The notes beneath the pieces were generated by a model. That model searched no databases, was not told the origin of the DNA, and saw only the letters and a list, made by a program, of their open reading frames with translations. Positions 44,156 through 53,010 of a DNA stretch of 64,000 bases are shown piece by piece; positions within the stretch are counted from its first letter, which is position 1; each line of letters starts with the position of its first letter. Origin of the DNA: Anaerolineales bacterium. GTDB taxonomy: Bacteria; Chloroflexota; Anaerolineae; Anaerolineales; Villigracilaceae. The DNA is taken from assembly GCA_020634885.1 (NCBI GenBank), contig JACKAW010000006.1, forward strand, positions 1 to 64,000, read 5' to 3'. Both the position numbers and the translations under genes were made by a program.

Positions 44156-44159
44156 ACGT

Positions 44160-45248
44160 TTATTCATCGCTTTTGCCGGAGACGAAATCTTCCACTTTTT
44201 GACGGGCGATCTCATCGCGGAATTGTTTGGGCGGGGTCTTGAAGAAGTAGGAGGATGGACCTACGATGGGACCGGCGAGTTCGCGGTCGAGTGCGATCTT
44301 GGCGCAACGCAAGGCATCGATCATTACACCTGCGGAGTTGGGGCTGTCCCACACTTCGAGTTTGACTTCCATGTTGAGGGGCACGTTGCCAAATGTGGTG
44401 CCTTCCATGCGGATATATGCCCACTTGCGGTCGGTGAGCCAGGGGACGTGGTCGCTGGGACCGACGTGGACGTTGTTGGGATCCATCTCGTAGGGGATCA
44501 TGCTGGTGACGGCGTTGGTCTTGGAAATCTTTTTGCTTTCAAGGCGTTCGCGTTCGAGCATGTTGAGGAAGTCGGTATTGCCGCCGAAGTTGAGTTGGTA
44601 GGTGCGTTCGATCTTTACGCCGCGGTCGATGAAGAGGGTGGCGAGTTGACGGTGCAAAATGGTGGCGCCTACCTGACTTTTAATGTCATCGCCGAGGATG
44701 GGCAGACCGGCATCTTCAAAGCGTTTGCCCCAATATTCGGAGGAGGCGATGAAGACCGGAATGCCGTTGACGAAGGCGCAGCCTGCTTCGAGGATCTGTT
44801 CAACGTACCATTTGGTTGCCATCTCTGAGCCGACGGGCAGGAAGCTGATGACGACTTCGGTCTTGGTTTCTTTGAGTAGTTTGGCAATATCAGCGGTGGA
44901 GCCGGGCGCTTTTTCGATGACCTGGCTGAGGTATTTGCCCAAGCCATCGTGGGTCATGCCGCGTACAACGGGGGCATTGAGTTTGGGTACGTCGCAAAAT
45001 TTGTAGGTGTTGTTGGGGTCGGCGAAGATGGCTTCTGAGAGGTCTTTGCCAACTTTGGTGGCGTTGACGTCAATTGCCATGGTGAATTCAATATCGCCGA
45101 TATGGTATTCACCCAACATGGGGTGCATAATGCCGGGAATCACATCGTCATTTTTGGCGTTTTTGTAGAATTGCACCCCTTGCACAAGGGAGGAAGCGCA
45201 GTTTCCCACCCCGATAATTGCCACTCTTACTTTTTTCTTGTTTGCCAT
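44160..45248 (-). CDS. ino1: Myo-inositol-1-phosphate synthase
   Basis: Converts glucose 6-phosphate to myo-inositol 1-phosphate with NAD+. The 362-residue length matches the short actinobacterial/archaeal form. Marks are the Rossmann GVGNCASSLVQG motif (14-25), GDIKSQVGATILHRQLA in the catalytic region and SYFFKTPPKQ at the end. No phosphatase or phospholipid synthase gene is adjacent, so the product (inositol lipids or solutes) is open. Divergent from the histidine kinase gene. Confidence 0.92.
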   Translation of the reverse strand: MANKKKVRVAIIGVGNCASSLVQGVQFYKNAKNDDVIPGIMHPMLGEYHIGDIEFTMAIDVNATKVGKDLSEAIFADPNNTYKFCDVPKLNAPVVRGMTHDGLGKYLSQVIEKAPGSTADIAKLLKETKTEVVISFLPVGSEMATKWYVEQILEAGCAFVNGIPVFIASSEYWGKRFEDAGLPILGDDIKSQVGATILHRQLATLFIDRGVKIERTYQLNFGGNTDFLNMLERERLESKKISKTNAVTSMIPYEMDPNNVHVGPSDHVPWLTDRKWAYIRMEGTTFGNVPLNMEVKLEVWDSPNSAGVMIDALRCAKIALDRELAGPIVGPSSYFFKTPPKQFRDEIARQKVEDFVSGKSDE

Positions 45249-45317
45249 TTATTTAATCTCCTAAATTACAGTTTCCTTGTTGGTTTTACAGGCTATTTTT
45301 CAGATACAACCGTGAAG

Positions 45318-45323
45318 TATAAT
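45318..45323 (+). promoter_or_regulatory. -10 element of the GAF histidine kinase gene
   Basis: TATAAT lies 15 bases ahead of the ATG at 45339, and no clear Shine-Dalgarno sequence lies between. This suggests a very short or leaderless transcript. The -35 element is weak. Confidence 0.5.
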
Positions 45324-45338
45324 CTTACTAAAGCAATT

Positions 45339-46598
45339 ATGAATACCGATCCGATAAAAACTTTTGAAAAATTACTATTTGAAGCCCGTCAGCTATCTGT
45401 TCAGACAGATTTGGATGTGTATTTAAAGTCGCTGCTTTCCACTATTGTTGAGTTGACAGAAAGTGAAGGCGCTTCTTTATTGCAATATGATGAAGAATCC
45501 ATGGATTTTTATTTCAGGTTCATCCCTTGGTTTCATCAGGATGCGGTTCGTTCGGTACGGGTTCCACTTAATGGAAGTGTGGCGGGTTGGGCGTTTTTGA
45601 ATCTTGAACCGGTTGCAGTGAATGATACCTCTAACGATGCGCGTCATTATAAAAAAGTGGATAATCTGGCAGGATTCAACACCTATTCACTCCTTGCAGC
45701 GCCGGTCATTTTACGTGGAAAGCCTATTGGGGTGATCGAAGCATTTAATAAGAAAAGCAAGTACGACCAGTCTGATATTAATATTTTGGAGACGCTTGCT
45801 TCGTTTTGTGCCATTGCGCTTCAAAATAATACACTTGAAAATGAGATACGCTCCACCGAAGAAGAAGTTCGCAAATTAGACACAATGAAGAGTGAGTTCA
45901 TTGCGATCACATCTCATGAACTGCGCACGCCGCTGGGCTTGATCCTGGGACATGCCACTTTTTTGAAGGAACTTCTGGACGATAACAAGTATGATGAACA
46001 GGTTGATGCTATTATTCGCAATGCGTCACGCCTTAAGGAGATCATCGAAAGCCTGACCAGTGTGGATAACTACCAGACGGGCGGCGCACTGGTTCGTTCA
46101 CGCAAGGTGTCACTGGCGCGGGTGATCGAAGATGTAAGCATCTCTTTTGCAGAGATGGCAGCAGATAAAAAAATAACCATCAAAAAGACATTACCCCCCG
46201 GACAGGAACTATGGGTGGAAGTAGATGGCGGTAAGGTTGCGATCATTTTGGGCAATTTAATTAAGAATGCCATTGCCTTTACCAACCCGGGCGGTGAGGT
46301 TGTTTTACGCGGTGAAAAAGAACCGGATTATGTAAAAGTATCAGTAAAAGATAATGGCGTGGGGATTCCCGCCAGGGATATTCCTCACATCTTCGAGCGT
46401 TTCTATCAGGTCGAAGGGCATCTTACCCGTCGTCATGGGGGCATGGGGCTTGGGTTATCAGTTGCCAAGGTAATGGTTGAAATGCACGGCGGGCGTATTT
46501 GGGTGGATAGTGAGGAAGGAAAAGGGAGCGTTTTCTCTTTTATCCTGCCCATTCGCAATGTTCCGCCGCCCGAAAAATCATCCCCATTTACTGAATAA
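45339..46598 (+). CDS. GAF-domain sensor histidine kinase
   Basis: The product is 419 residues: N-terminal GAF domain (about 10-165), short coiled coil, HisKA domain with the phosphorylated His in ITSHELRTPLG, and HATPase domain with the N box NLIKNAIAFT, G1 DNGVGIP and G2 GLGLSVAKVM. No membrane span, so it senses a cytoplasmic signal. No response regulator gene is adjacent. The start at 45339 is the first ATG after the -10; the frame upstream is the shadow of the divergent gene. Confidence 0.9.
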   Translation: MNTDPIKTFEKLLFEARQLSVQTDLDVYLKSLLSTIVELTESEGASLLQYDEESMDFYFRFIPWFHQDAVRSVRVPLNGSVAGWAFLNLEPVAVNDTSNDARHYKKVDNLAGFNTYSLLAAPVILRGKPIGVIEAFNKKSKYDQSDINILETLASFCAIALQNNTLENEIRSTEEEVRKLDTMKSEFIAITSHELRTPLGLILGHATFLKELLDDNKYDEQVDAIIRNASRLKEIIESLTSVDNYQTGGALVRSRKVSLARVIEDVSISFAEMAADKKITIKKTLPPGQELWVEVDGGKVAIILGNLIKNAIAFTNPGGEVVLRGEKEPDYVKVSVKDNGVGIPARDIPHIFERFYQVEGHLTRRHGGMGLGLSVAKVMVEMHGGRIWVDSEEGKGSVFSFILPIRNVPPPEKSSPFTE

Positions 46599-46604
46599 AG
46601 AACG

Positions 46605-46630
46605 ATCCCGCTGGAAATGGCGGGATTTTT
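46605..46630 (+). terminator. Terminator of the histidine kinase gene
   Basis: The stem ATCCCGC/GCGGGAT (46605-46611 with 46620-46626) is followed by TTTTATTTCC. Confidence 0.7.
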
Positions 46631-46652
46631 ATTTCCTTGATACACTCACGCA

Positions 46653-47834
46653 ATGCAAACTCTCAACCAGCAATTTGAACTCATTCGCCAGTCTGCCACC
46701 GTCTCACTGACGGATCGCATCATGGCGCTCAAAGCCGCGGGTAAACCCATCATCAGCCTGCAAGTGGGCGACCCCGATTTCGGCACACACCCTGCCATTG
46801 CCCAAGCCGCGCTCAATGCCATGCAAGCCGGGCAGACCCATTATGGTCCCAGCAACGGCACCGTCGAATTGCGCAACGCCATTGCCCAAAAACTTAAACG
46901 CGATGAAGGCGTAGACTACGACCCTAACACAGAAATTCTCGTCACCAATGGCGGCATCCACGCCTATTACACAGCCATGCAATCCATCCTCAACCCAGGC
47001 GATGAAGTGCTGATTCCCGACCCTTCGTGGGCGACACACTCGAATATGGCAACCATGTTGCGGGGAGATGTGAAGCGCATCCCTGCCCCCGCCGAGAATG
47101 GGTTCATCCCTCATTTCGACTCTTGGCTGAAAGCGCTCACTACCAAAACCAAGATCATCGTACTCAACTACCCCTCGAATCCAACCGGTACATACCCCAC
47201 CCGTGAATATTTGCAGCGACTGCAAGACTTTGCCGCCCAAAATAATTTATGGATCGTTGCCGATGAAGTCTATGGCAGCTTATATTACGGCGAAAAACCC
47301 ACCAGCGCAGCCGCCATTGAAGGCGCCAAAGAGCGGACATTGATCGTCCATAGCCTGTCCAAATCGTATGCCATGACCGGTTGGCGCGTGGGCTTTCTGG
47401 CTGCGCCAGCAAAGGTGATCGGCAATGCCCTGAAAGCCAGCCAAAACTCCATCACTTGTGTGGCACCCTTCATTCAAAAAGCCGCTGCCTTTGCGTTGAC
47501 CGACCCCGCCATGCAAGAGGTGACACTTTCTATGCGCGCCGCCTATGCCAAACGCCGCGACCTTGTTCTGCGCCTTGCCCGCGAACTCGAAAGTGACAAG
47601 GTCATCGTCACCCCGTCACAAGGAGCGTTCTACTTCTTCCTTGATATGCGTCCGTTGAAAATGTCTTCGGTTGAAATTTGTGAACGCCTTCTCGATGATG
47701 TCGGCGTAGCGCTTGTGCCTGGCTCGGCATTTGGTGAGCAAGGCGAAGGCTTTGCCCGCTTATGCATTGCCGCCTCCGATGAAGATGTGGAAGCGGGTTT
47801 TCGAAAAATTATTGAATGGGCGGAAGAGCGGTAA
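46653..47834 (+). CDS. PLP-dependent class I/II aminotransferase (aspartate aminotransferase type)
   Basis: The product is 393 residues. The PLP-binding Lys is in SLSKSYAMTGWRVG (about 231-244). Other family marks are GDPDFGTHP, YGPSNGTVELR and NYPSNPTG. It likely transaminates aspartate or an aromatic amino acid; the neighbouring prephenate dehydratase gene makes a phenylalanine/tyrosine route plausible. There is a 75-base gap to pheA on the same strand. Confidence 0.9.
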   Translation: MQTLNQQFELIRQSATVSLTDRIMALKAAGKPIISLQVGDPDFGTHPAIAQAALNAMQAGQTHYGPSNGTVELRNAIAQKLKRDEGVDYDPNTEILVTNGGIHAYYTAMQSILNPGDEVLIPDPSWATHSNMATMLRGDVKRIPAPAENGFIPHFDSWLKALTTKTKIIVLNYPSNPTGTYPTREYLQRLQDFAAQNNLWIVADEVYGSLYYGEKPTSAAAIEGAKERTLIVHSLSKSYAMTGWRVGFLAAPAKVIGNALKASQNSITCVAPFIQKAAAFALTDPAMQEVTLSMRAAYAKRRDLVLRLARELESDKVIVTPSQGAFYFFLDMRPLKMSSVEICERLLDDVGVALVPGSAFGEQGEGFARLCIAASDEDVEAGFRKIIEWAEER

Positions 47835-47895
47835 TTGGAGATTGGTAATTGGTAAATCTTCAATCTCCAATCTCTATTCTCTAATTACCATTCAC
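47834..47895. repeat. ATTGGAGATTG-type short repeat tract
   Basis: AATTGGAGATTGGTAATTGG units and their complement (CAATCTCCAATCTC); 11-bp inverted arms at 47834-47844 and 47861-47871. Similar 'taattagtaatt' tracts occur at 28446-28490, 30375-30418 and 32050-32105. Confidence 0.6.
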
Positions 47896-47909
47896 CCCAT
47901 GGAGTCATC

Positions 47910-48725
47910 ATGAAAGTATCCTTCCAAGGCGAACCCGGCGCGTACAGCGAACAAGCCGTTTTTAATTATTTTGGCAAAGAAGTCGAAACCGTACCCTGTG
48001 AGTCATTCGACATGATGTTTGATTCGGTGCTCAACGGCAAAAGCGATATGTTGCTGGCTCCCATTGAAAACTCACTGGCAGGCAGCATTCACCAAAACTA
48101 CGACCTGCTCTTGCGGCACGACCTGCACATTGTGGGGGAGTACTTCCTGCGCGTGCGGCATTGTCTGATCGCAAACCCCGGGGTGAAAAAAGAAGACATC
48201 AAAAAAGCCATCAGCCATCCGCAAGCCTTGGGGCAGTGTGCCGCCTATTTGCGGAACTTAGGAATCAAGCCAGAAACCGTTTACGATACGGCGGGCAGTG
48301 TGAAGATGCTGAAAGAGTCCGGTGCGCGGGATGTGGCGGCAATCGCTTCACGACGTGCAGCGGAAATTTACGGCATGGAAATTCTAGAAGAAGGCATTGA
48401 AGATAACCAGGAAAACTTCACGCGTTTTCTCGCTGTCCAACGAGAGGCAACCACCCCTGAGTCCGATGCGAAGACTTCCATCGTGTTTTCGCTCAAGAAC
48501 GTGCCTGGGTCACTCTTCAAAGCTATGTCTGTTTTTGCCCTGCGCGATATTGACCTGACCAAAATCGAATCCCGCCCGTTACAGGGCAAGCCGTGGGAAT
48601 ATCTTTTTTATATTGATCTGATCGGCTCGCTGCAAAATGAGACCGTACAACGCGCACTTGATCACCTGAGCGAATACGCCGTGATGTTGCGAGTGCTGGG
48701 GTCGTATCCGCGCTTCAAAGGATGA
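47910..48725 (+). CDS. pheA: Prephenate dehydratase
   Basis: Prephenate to phenylpyruvate in phenylalanine synthesis. The 271 residues hold a periplasmic-binding-protein-like catalytic domain (1-180; GEPGAYSEQA, ENSLAGSIHQ, the catalytic ENFTRF motif) and a C-terminal ACT regulatory domain (about 190-270) with the LTKIESRP phenylalanine-binding motif. Feedback inhibition by phenylalanine is expected. No chorismate mutase domain. Confidence 0.94.
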   Translation: MKVSFQGEPGAYSEQAVFNYFGKEVETVPCESFDMMFDSVLNGKSDMLLAPIENSLAGSIHQNYDLLLRHDLHIVGEYFLRVRHCLIANPGVKKEDIKKAISHPQALGQCAAYLRNLGIKPETVYDTAGSVKMLKESGARDVAAIASRRAAEIYGMEILEEGIEDNQENFTRFLAVQREATTPESDAKTSIVFSLKNVPGSLFKAMSVFALRDIDLTKIESRPLQGKPWEYLFYIDLIGSLQNETVQRALDHLSEYAVMLRVLGSYPRFKG

Positions 48726-48731
48726 TAAAAA

Positions 48732-48757
48732 GCCGTCTCGAAAGAGGCGGTTTTTTT
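48732..48757 (+). terminator. Terminator of pheA
   Basis: A GCCGTCTC/GAGGCGGT stem (with two G-U pairs) and a GAAA loop, followed by seven T. Confidence 0.8.
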
Positions 48758-48794
48758 CATCCACGAAGAGAACCATCTTATCCGTGTTCATCAA

Positions 48795-48965
48795 TATGAA
48801 TTTGTATGGCTGTAGCAAAGTCAGAAGATATTTAACACGAATTTCACGAAACGAATATCTCATGAAAATTCGCGTTATTCGACCCATTTGTGACATTCGC
48901 GTTAAGCCCTTTGAATATGCCGTACTGTTTGTCAATTTACTTTGCTACAGCCATGTATGAATTTG
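48795..48965. mobile_element. MITE-like element with target-site duplication
   Basis: The core element is 48805-48955. Its ends are a perfect 16-bp inverted repeat (ATGGCTGTAGCAAAGT at 48806-48821, complement at 48939-48954). Direct 10-base copies TATGAATTTG flank it at 48795-48804 and 48956-48965, as expected of a target-site duplication. The interior (about 117 bases) has no gene and holds AT-rich 'cacgaatttcacgaa' tracts. It needs a transposase supplied in trans; 8-12-base duplications are known for IS4/ISAs1-like enzymes, but the family is not assigned. Confidence 0.75.
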
Positions 48966-48974
48966 ATTTTCATC

Positions 48975-49003
48975 TTGTGAAATCAGAAAATATGTTCTAA
49001 AAT
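48975..49003 (+). promoter_or_regulatory. Promoter with SOS-box-like dyad ahead of the first DHFR-like gene
   Basis: TTGTGA (48975-48980), a 17-base spacer and TAAAAT (48998-49003). The spacer holds CAGAAAATATGTTCTA (48984-48999), one base from the GAAC-N4-GTTC box. A nearly identical arrangement lies at 53011-53039. Confidence 0.6.
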
Positions 49004-49033
49004 AAGATAAACCTTGTCTTAATAGGAAACCTC

Positions 49034-49609
49034 ATGCGCAAACTGATTGTTCACCAATTTATTTCTCTCGATGGCGTTATTCAAGCCCCTGGTGGCGCAG
49101 ACGAAGATACCGAGGGCGGCTTCACGCACGGCGGTTGGACGATTCCCTTCTGGCATGACGATATCGGTCTGCGTTTCTCGAAAGCCATGCAAACCGCCGA
49201 TACGCTTTTGCTCGGGCGTAAAACCTGGAAGACGCACGGCGACGCATTCGAGCCTTTGCCGCCCGAAGAAAACCCGTTTGGCAATGTCAAAAAATACGTC
49301 GTCTCCACCACACTAAAATCTTCGGCAGCGTGGAGCAACTCCACTATCATCAGCAGCAATGTAGTTGAAGAGATTCGTAAACTCAAAAACCAACCCGGCA
49401 AAGATATTCTCTCGGATGGCAGTAGCGTACTAATGCACACCCTCATCGAAAATGATCTGGTGGATGAATTCTTTTTGCACGTCTACCCGATTGTGTTTGG
49501 GGTTGGTAAAAAATTATTTCCAGATGAGAAGCATGTAAAGTTGAAGTTGATCGAATCTGCGCCTCTTCCTACGGGTGTGCTGTTTCAACACTACGAGCTT
49601 ATTCGTTAG
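49034..49609 (+). CDS. Dihydrofolate reductase family protein (RibD C-terminal type), copy 1
   Basis: The product is 191 residues. The start LIVHQFISLDGVIQAPGGAD and the TLLLGRKTW motif place it in the RibD_C/DHFR-fold group common as single genes in bacteria. Such proteins bind NADPH; the substrate is usually unknown and folate reduction is not assured. It is about 45% like copy 2 (51004-51582) by eye. First gene of a run with DUF1697, DUF1801 and VOC genes. Confidence 0.85.
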   Translation: MRKLIVHQFISLDGVIQAPGGADEDTEGGFTHGGWTIPFWHDDIGLRFSKAMQTADTLLLGRKTWKTHGDAFEPLPPEENPFGNVKKYVVSTTLKSSAAWSNSTIISSNVVEEIRKLKNQPGKDILSDGSSVLMHTLIENDLVDEFFLHVYPIVFGVGKKLFPDEKHVKLKLIESAPLPTGVLFQHYELIR

Positions 49610-49613
49610 TCTG

Positions 49614-50183
49614 ATGGCGAATCCCATGACCCAATACCTCGTCCTGTTGCGCGGAATCAACGTCGGCGGTAAGAACATCATCAAAATGGCAGACTTGAAA
49701 GCCAGCTTTGAAGAGATGGGTTTTACCAATGTACGAACCTACATACAAAGCGGCAATGTTCTGCTTGAATCTCCAGAAAACGATAAAGCCGCCTTGACGA
49801 CCAAAATAGAAGTTGGACTTTCCAAGCGCTTCAATTTTGACGCAAAGGTGGTGCTCGTCTCGCAAAAAGAACTGAAAGCCGTTGTTCAATCTGCGCCGCA
49901 GGGCTTTGGTGCAGAAGACAAGAAATTTCGCTATGATGTCATCTTTTTGAAAGAGCCGCTGACCTCCAAGGAAGCAATGAAAAGCGTAAAAGTCCGCGAG
50001 GGTGTGGATACGGCTTATGCAGGCAAACAGGCGCTTTATTTCTCGCGTCTTATCAGCCGTGCCGCGCAAAGCCATCTCACCAAAATTATTGGCACACCTG
50101 TTTATCAAAATATGACCATCCGTAACTGGAACACGACTACGAAATTATTGGAACTGATGGAAGGACAAAATGGCGAAAACTAA
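49614..50183 (+). CDS. DUF1697 domain protein
   Basis: The product is 189 residues with the family opening (QYLVLLRGINVGGKNIIKM) and the central YIQSGNVLL motif. Biochemical role unknown. The ATG at 49614 lies 4 bases after the previous stop; 49626 (MTQYLVLL) is an equally possible start, and neither has a clear ribosome site, suggesting translational coupling. Its 3' end overlaps the next gene by 14 bases. Confidence 0.85.
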   Translation: MANPMTQYLVLLRGINVGGKNIIKMADLKASFEEMGFTNVRTYIQSGNVLLESPENDKAALTTKIEVGLSKRFNFDAKVVLVSQKELKAVVQSAPQGFGAEDKKFRYDVIFLKEPLTSKEAMKSVKVREGVDTAYAGKQALYFSRLISRAAQSHLTKIIGTPVYQNMTIRNWNTTTKLLELMEGQNGEN

Positions 50184-50541
50184 TTTTCAATCTATTGACG
50201 AATATATTGCGGCGTGTCCGCCAGAGTCGCAGGATTATATGCGTCAGATTCGCGCTTTGATTAAGATGCTTGCGCCAGAAGCAAAAGAGAGAATCAGTTA
50301 TCAGATCGCGGCGTTTGAGTTGAACGGCAGGAACTTCATTCATTTTGCGGGGTGGAAAAAGCATGTGTCGCTGTACCCGGTTCCGGCGGGGAGTGAGGCG
50401 TTCGAACGTCAAATCGCAAAATATGTAGACGGCAAAGGCACGGTCAAATTTGCGCTCGATGAGCCGCTTCCAAGTAAACTGATTGAAAGAGTTATCAAAC
50501 TGCATTTAGCAGTAAATAAGAAGAAAGCCAAAGGAGATTGA
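50170..50541 (+). CDS. DUF1801 family protein (YdhG/Fra-like), first copy
   Basis: The product is 123 residues with the DUF1801 fold: RISYQIAAFELNGRNFIHFAGWKKHVSLYP. The family includes frataxin-like iron-chaperone candidates, but the function is not settled. It overlaps the DUF1697 gene by 14 bases and ends 1 base before the VOC gene, so it belongs to the operon. Confidence 0.85.
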   Translation: MAKTNFQSIDEYIAACPPESQDYMRQIRALIKMLAPEAKERISYQIAAFELNGRNFIHFAGWKKHVSLYPVPAGSEAFERQIAKYVDGKGTVKFALDEPLPSKLIERVIKLHLAVNKKKAKGD

Positions 50542-50542
50542 A

Positions 50543-51001
50543 ATGACAAAGGTTACCCCGTTTTTATGGTTCGATACACAAGCCGAAGAAGCGATGAATT
50601 TTTATGTGTCGCTGTTCAAGAATTCAAAGGTGTATAACATTTCGCGTTCGCCCAGTGGACAGGCGTTCACGGTCGCTTTTGCATTGGATGGACAGGACTT
50701 CATTGCCTTGAATGCGGGACCGCAGTTTAAGTTTAATGAAGCGGTTTCGATGTATGTCAATTGCGAAGACCAGGCAGAAGTGGATTATTTTTGGAATGCA
50801 TTAACTGCCGATGGGGGCGAGGAATCGATGTGCGGTTGGTTGAAGGACAAGTATGGATTATCGTGGCAGATCGTGCCGAAGCAGTTGGGTGAGTTAATGA
50901 GTGACCCAGACCCTGAAAAATCGGGGCGTGTGATGGATGCCATGTTGAACATGCAGAAGATCATTATTGCCGATTTGCAAAAAGCACATGCCGGTGCGTG
51001 A
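50543..51001 (+). CDS. VOC superfamily protein (PhnB/3-demethylubiquinone methyltransferase-like)
   Basis: The product is 152 residues with beta-alpha-beta-beta-beta modules: TPFLWFDTQAEEAMNFYVSLF at the start and CGWLKDKYGLSWQIVP in the second half. The group is often linked to antibiotic binding or isomerase activity; no substrate can be assigned. AAAGGAGATT precedes the ATG. Confidence 0.85.
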   Translation: MTKVTPFLWFDTQAEEAMNFYVSLFKNSKVYNISRSPSGQAFTVAFALDGQDFIALNAGPQFKFNEAVSMYVNCEDQAEVDYFWNALTADGGEESMCGWLKDKYGLSWQIVPKQLGELMSDPDPEKSGRVMDAMLNMQKIIIADLQKAHAGA

Positions 51002-51003
51002 TC

Positions 51004-51582
51004 ATGAGAAAAATTGTTGTACTTGAACATATTTCTTTGGATGGCGTGATCCAAGCGCCAGGCGGACCGGAGGAAGATACCAGCAGTGGTTTTGCGCATG
51101 GCGGTTGGATAGCGCACTACGGTGATGAGGTCACTGGTGGGCTTTTGCGAAAGCAGATGAACAGTCCGTTCGACTTGTTACTGGGGCGGAAAACGTTTGA
51201 AATCTGGGAACCGTATTGGCCACACCATGCCGATATTTGGGCTAATGTAAATTCGGCAACCAAGTATGTTGCGTCAAATACCAGAGTATCTAGTGAATGG
51301 CAGCCTTCTGTGTTCTTAAGCGGAGACATCGCTGGCGAAGTTGCCAAGCTCAAACAACAGCCAGGACCAGACTTGCATGTGTGGGGAAGCGGTGAACTTC
51401 TTCAGACGCTTATGAAGCATGACTTGGTTGATGTGTTCTGGCTGATGCTGTATCCGGTCACATTGGGCAGTGGAAAACGCCTGTTCGCCGATGGCACGAT
51501 CCTTGCGAAATTCAAAGTGACGGAAAACGTGGTTGGCACGAGCGGAGTGTTCGTCGTGAATTACGAGCGCGATGCCGCTTGA
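51004..51582 (+). CDS. Dihydrofolate reductase family protein, copy 2
   Basis: The product is 192 residues; the start IVVLEHISLDGVIQAPGGPE and the LLLGRKTFEIWEPYWP region are parallel to copy 1 at 49034. It follows the VOC gene with 2 bases between them. The 3' end overlaps the convergent MarR gene by 22 bases. Reductase substrate unknown. Confidence 0.85.
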   Translation: MRKIVVLEHISLDGVIQAPGGPEEDTSSGFAHGGWIAHYGDEVTGGLLRKQMNSPFDLLLGRKTFEIWEPYWPHHADIWANVNSATKYVASNTRVSSEWQPSVFLSGDIAGEVAKLKQQPGPDLHVWGSGELLQTLMKHDLVDVFWLMLYPVTLGSGKRLFADGTILAKFKVTENVVGTSGVFVVNYERDAA

Positions 51583-52034
51583 ACCTTCTCGCGTTCTTCG
51601 TCCCATAGTTTTGCGAAACGCTCGAATACATCGGCGATAATTTCAAGTTCACTTTCTGAATACGTGGACATTAACTCGTCTTGAGCTTTGCGTGCTGATT
51701 CGAACCATGACGCCATCTTTGTGCTGCTCGATGCTTCAGGCGCGATCAGAGTCCCACGGCGGTCATTGGGGTTAGGTCGGCGTTCGATCAAGCCCGCTTT
51801 TTCAAGCCGGTCGAGCATGGCGGTGGTTGCGCCGGAAGTGAGACCCGTATGTTTGGCAAGTTCGGTGGGAGTGGCGGTGCCTTTTTGAGTTAATAACCTC
51901 AGGCATTCCATGTCGGTGGCGTTGAGTCCCGCCCATTCGTTCATGGTGTTGCGGAAGTGGGTCAGGTTCACCCCGTAATCTCTCACCGCCATCAAGGCGC
52001 GTATTTTCAGATTGGTCTTTGTTGATTTTGACAT
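51561..52034 (-). CDS. MarR family transcriptional regulator
   Basis: The product is 157 residues: winged-helix core with ATPTELAKHTGLTSGATTAMLDRLEK and the wing LIERRPNPNDRRGT. It is the only minus-strand gene among plus-strand accessory genes, divergent from the DUF1801 gene at 52125. It probably represses itself and that gene through the promoter region at 52045-52073. Ligand unknown. Confidence 0.9.
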   Translation of the reverse strand: MSKSTKTNLKIRALMAVRDYGVNLTHFRNTMNEWAGLNATDMECLRLLTQKGTATPTELAKHTGLTSGATTAMLDRLEKAGLIERRPNPNDRRGTLIAPEASSSTKMASWFESARKAQDELMSTYSESELEIIADVFERFAKLWDEEREKVQAASRS

Positions 52035-52044
52035 GGAATGTCCC

Positions 52045-52073
52045 TTGACATTATCTTTACAATAAAGTATCTT
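52045..52073 (+). promoter_or_regulatory. Divergent MarR / DUF1801 promoter region with dyad
   Basis: TTGACA (52045-52050), a 17-base spacer and TATCTT (52068-52073). The dyad CTTTA-CAA-TAAAG (52055-52067) lies inside the spacer and is a candidate MarR operator. Confidence 0.5.
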
Positions 52074-52124
52074 TATTATATAACTAAATTGATTTTATGG
52101 CAAGGTAAAGAAAAGGAGATTTCC

Positions 52125-52580
52125 ATGAGCCCAGTTAAAAAGACCACACAAAAAGCAGAAGGTTTTACCGCCGACGAAAAAGCCGCGATGAAGGCGCGTG
52201 CGTTGGAATTGAAGTTGGAAGCGAAAGCAAGCAAGAATAGAGAAGAAGGCGAGAAAGCCTTGCTGGCAGCAGTTGCCGCGATGAAAGACCCAACGGATCG
52301 TTCGATGGGGAAGCGGATCCATGAACTGGTGACGGCTGCTGCGCCGAACCTCATGCCGAAGACCTGGTACGGCATGCCAGCTTATGCTGACAAAGACGGC
52401 AAGGTCATTTGTTTCTTTCAGGCGGCGAGCAAGTTTGGGGTGCGGTATGCAACTTTCGGCTTCCAGCCCGATGCGAAGTTGGACGATGGCAATATGTGGG
52501 CGGCTAGTTTCGCGCTTATTAAGTTGACATCCGCTGAAGAGGCGAAGATCACCGCGCTGGTGAAAAAGGCAGTAAGCTGA
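52125..52580 (+). CDS. DUF1801-like protein, second copy
   Basis: The product is 151 residues. An N-terminal helical extension (AADEKAAMKARALELK-like, Lys/Ala-rich) precedes the DUF1801-type core (MPKTWYGMPAYADKDGKVIC). AAAGGAGAT precedes the ATG at 52125; the longer frame from 52038 is unlikely because it would include the promoter. It ends 2 bases before the next DUF1801 gene. Confidence 0.78.
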   Translation: MSPVKKTTQKAEGFTADEKAAMKARALELKLEAKASKNREEGEKALLAAVAAMKDPTDRSMGKRIHELVTAAAPNLMPKTWYGMPAYADKDGKVICFFQAASKFGVRYATFGFQPDAKLDDGNMWAASFALIKLTSAEEAKITALVKKAVS

Positions 52581-52582
52581 GA

Positions 52583-52975
52583 ATGAAAGCGGGCAAGACG
52601 CCATCTCAAGAGATCGATGACATCATCGAAAATGCTGCGGGTTGGAAAGGCAAGAAACTGTCGCAACTCCGTGCGGCGATCAAGAAAGCCGACCCTGCTG
52701 TGGTGGAAGAAGTGAAATGGAAGAAACCTTCCAAGCCAGAGGGCGTCGCTGTTTGGTCTCATGATGGCATCTTGTGCGTTGCTGACATTCTCAAAAATGC
52801 TGTGCGGCTGACCTTCCCCAAAGGCGCTCAGATCAAGGACTCGAAAAAAATCTTCAACACCCGGCTGGACAGCAAAACCGTCCGCGCCATCGATTTTTAT
52901 GAAGAAGATGCAATTGACGCGACGGCGTTAAAAAGACTTATACTTGATGCTGTAAAGGTGAATACATCAAAATAA
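52583..52975 (+). CDS. DUF1801 protein, third copy
   Basis: The product is 130 residues. The core marks are EVKWKKPSKPEGVAVWSHDG and ADILKNAVRLTFPKGAQI. Coupled to the previous gene by a 2-base gap. A hairpin (53057-53088) follows. Confidence 0.82.
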   Translation: MKAGKTPSQEIDDIIENAAGWKGKKLSQLRAAIKKADPAVVEEVKWKKPSKPEGVAVWSHDGILCVADILKNAVRLTFPKGAQIKDSKKIFNTRLDSKTVRAIDFYEEDAIDATALKRLILDAVKVNTSK

Positions 52976-53010
52976 TGCGTAGAGTTGCCAGTCTGATATG
53001 ATGTTCCGCC

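Noticed and set aside
48579..48935. 118-residue minus-strand frame across the pheA end and MITE
   Set aside because: It runs through the pheA terminator and the element; no ribosome site or family match.
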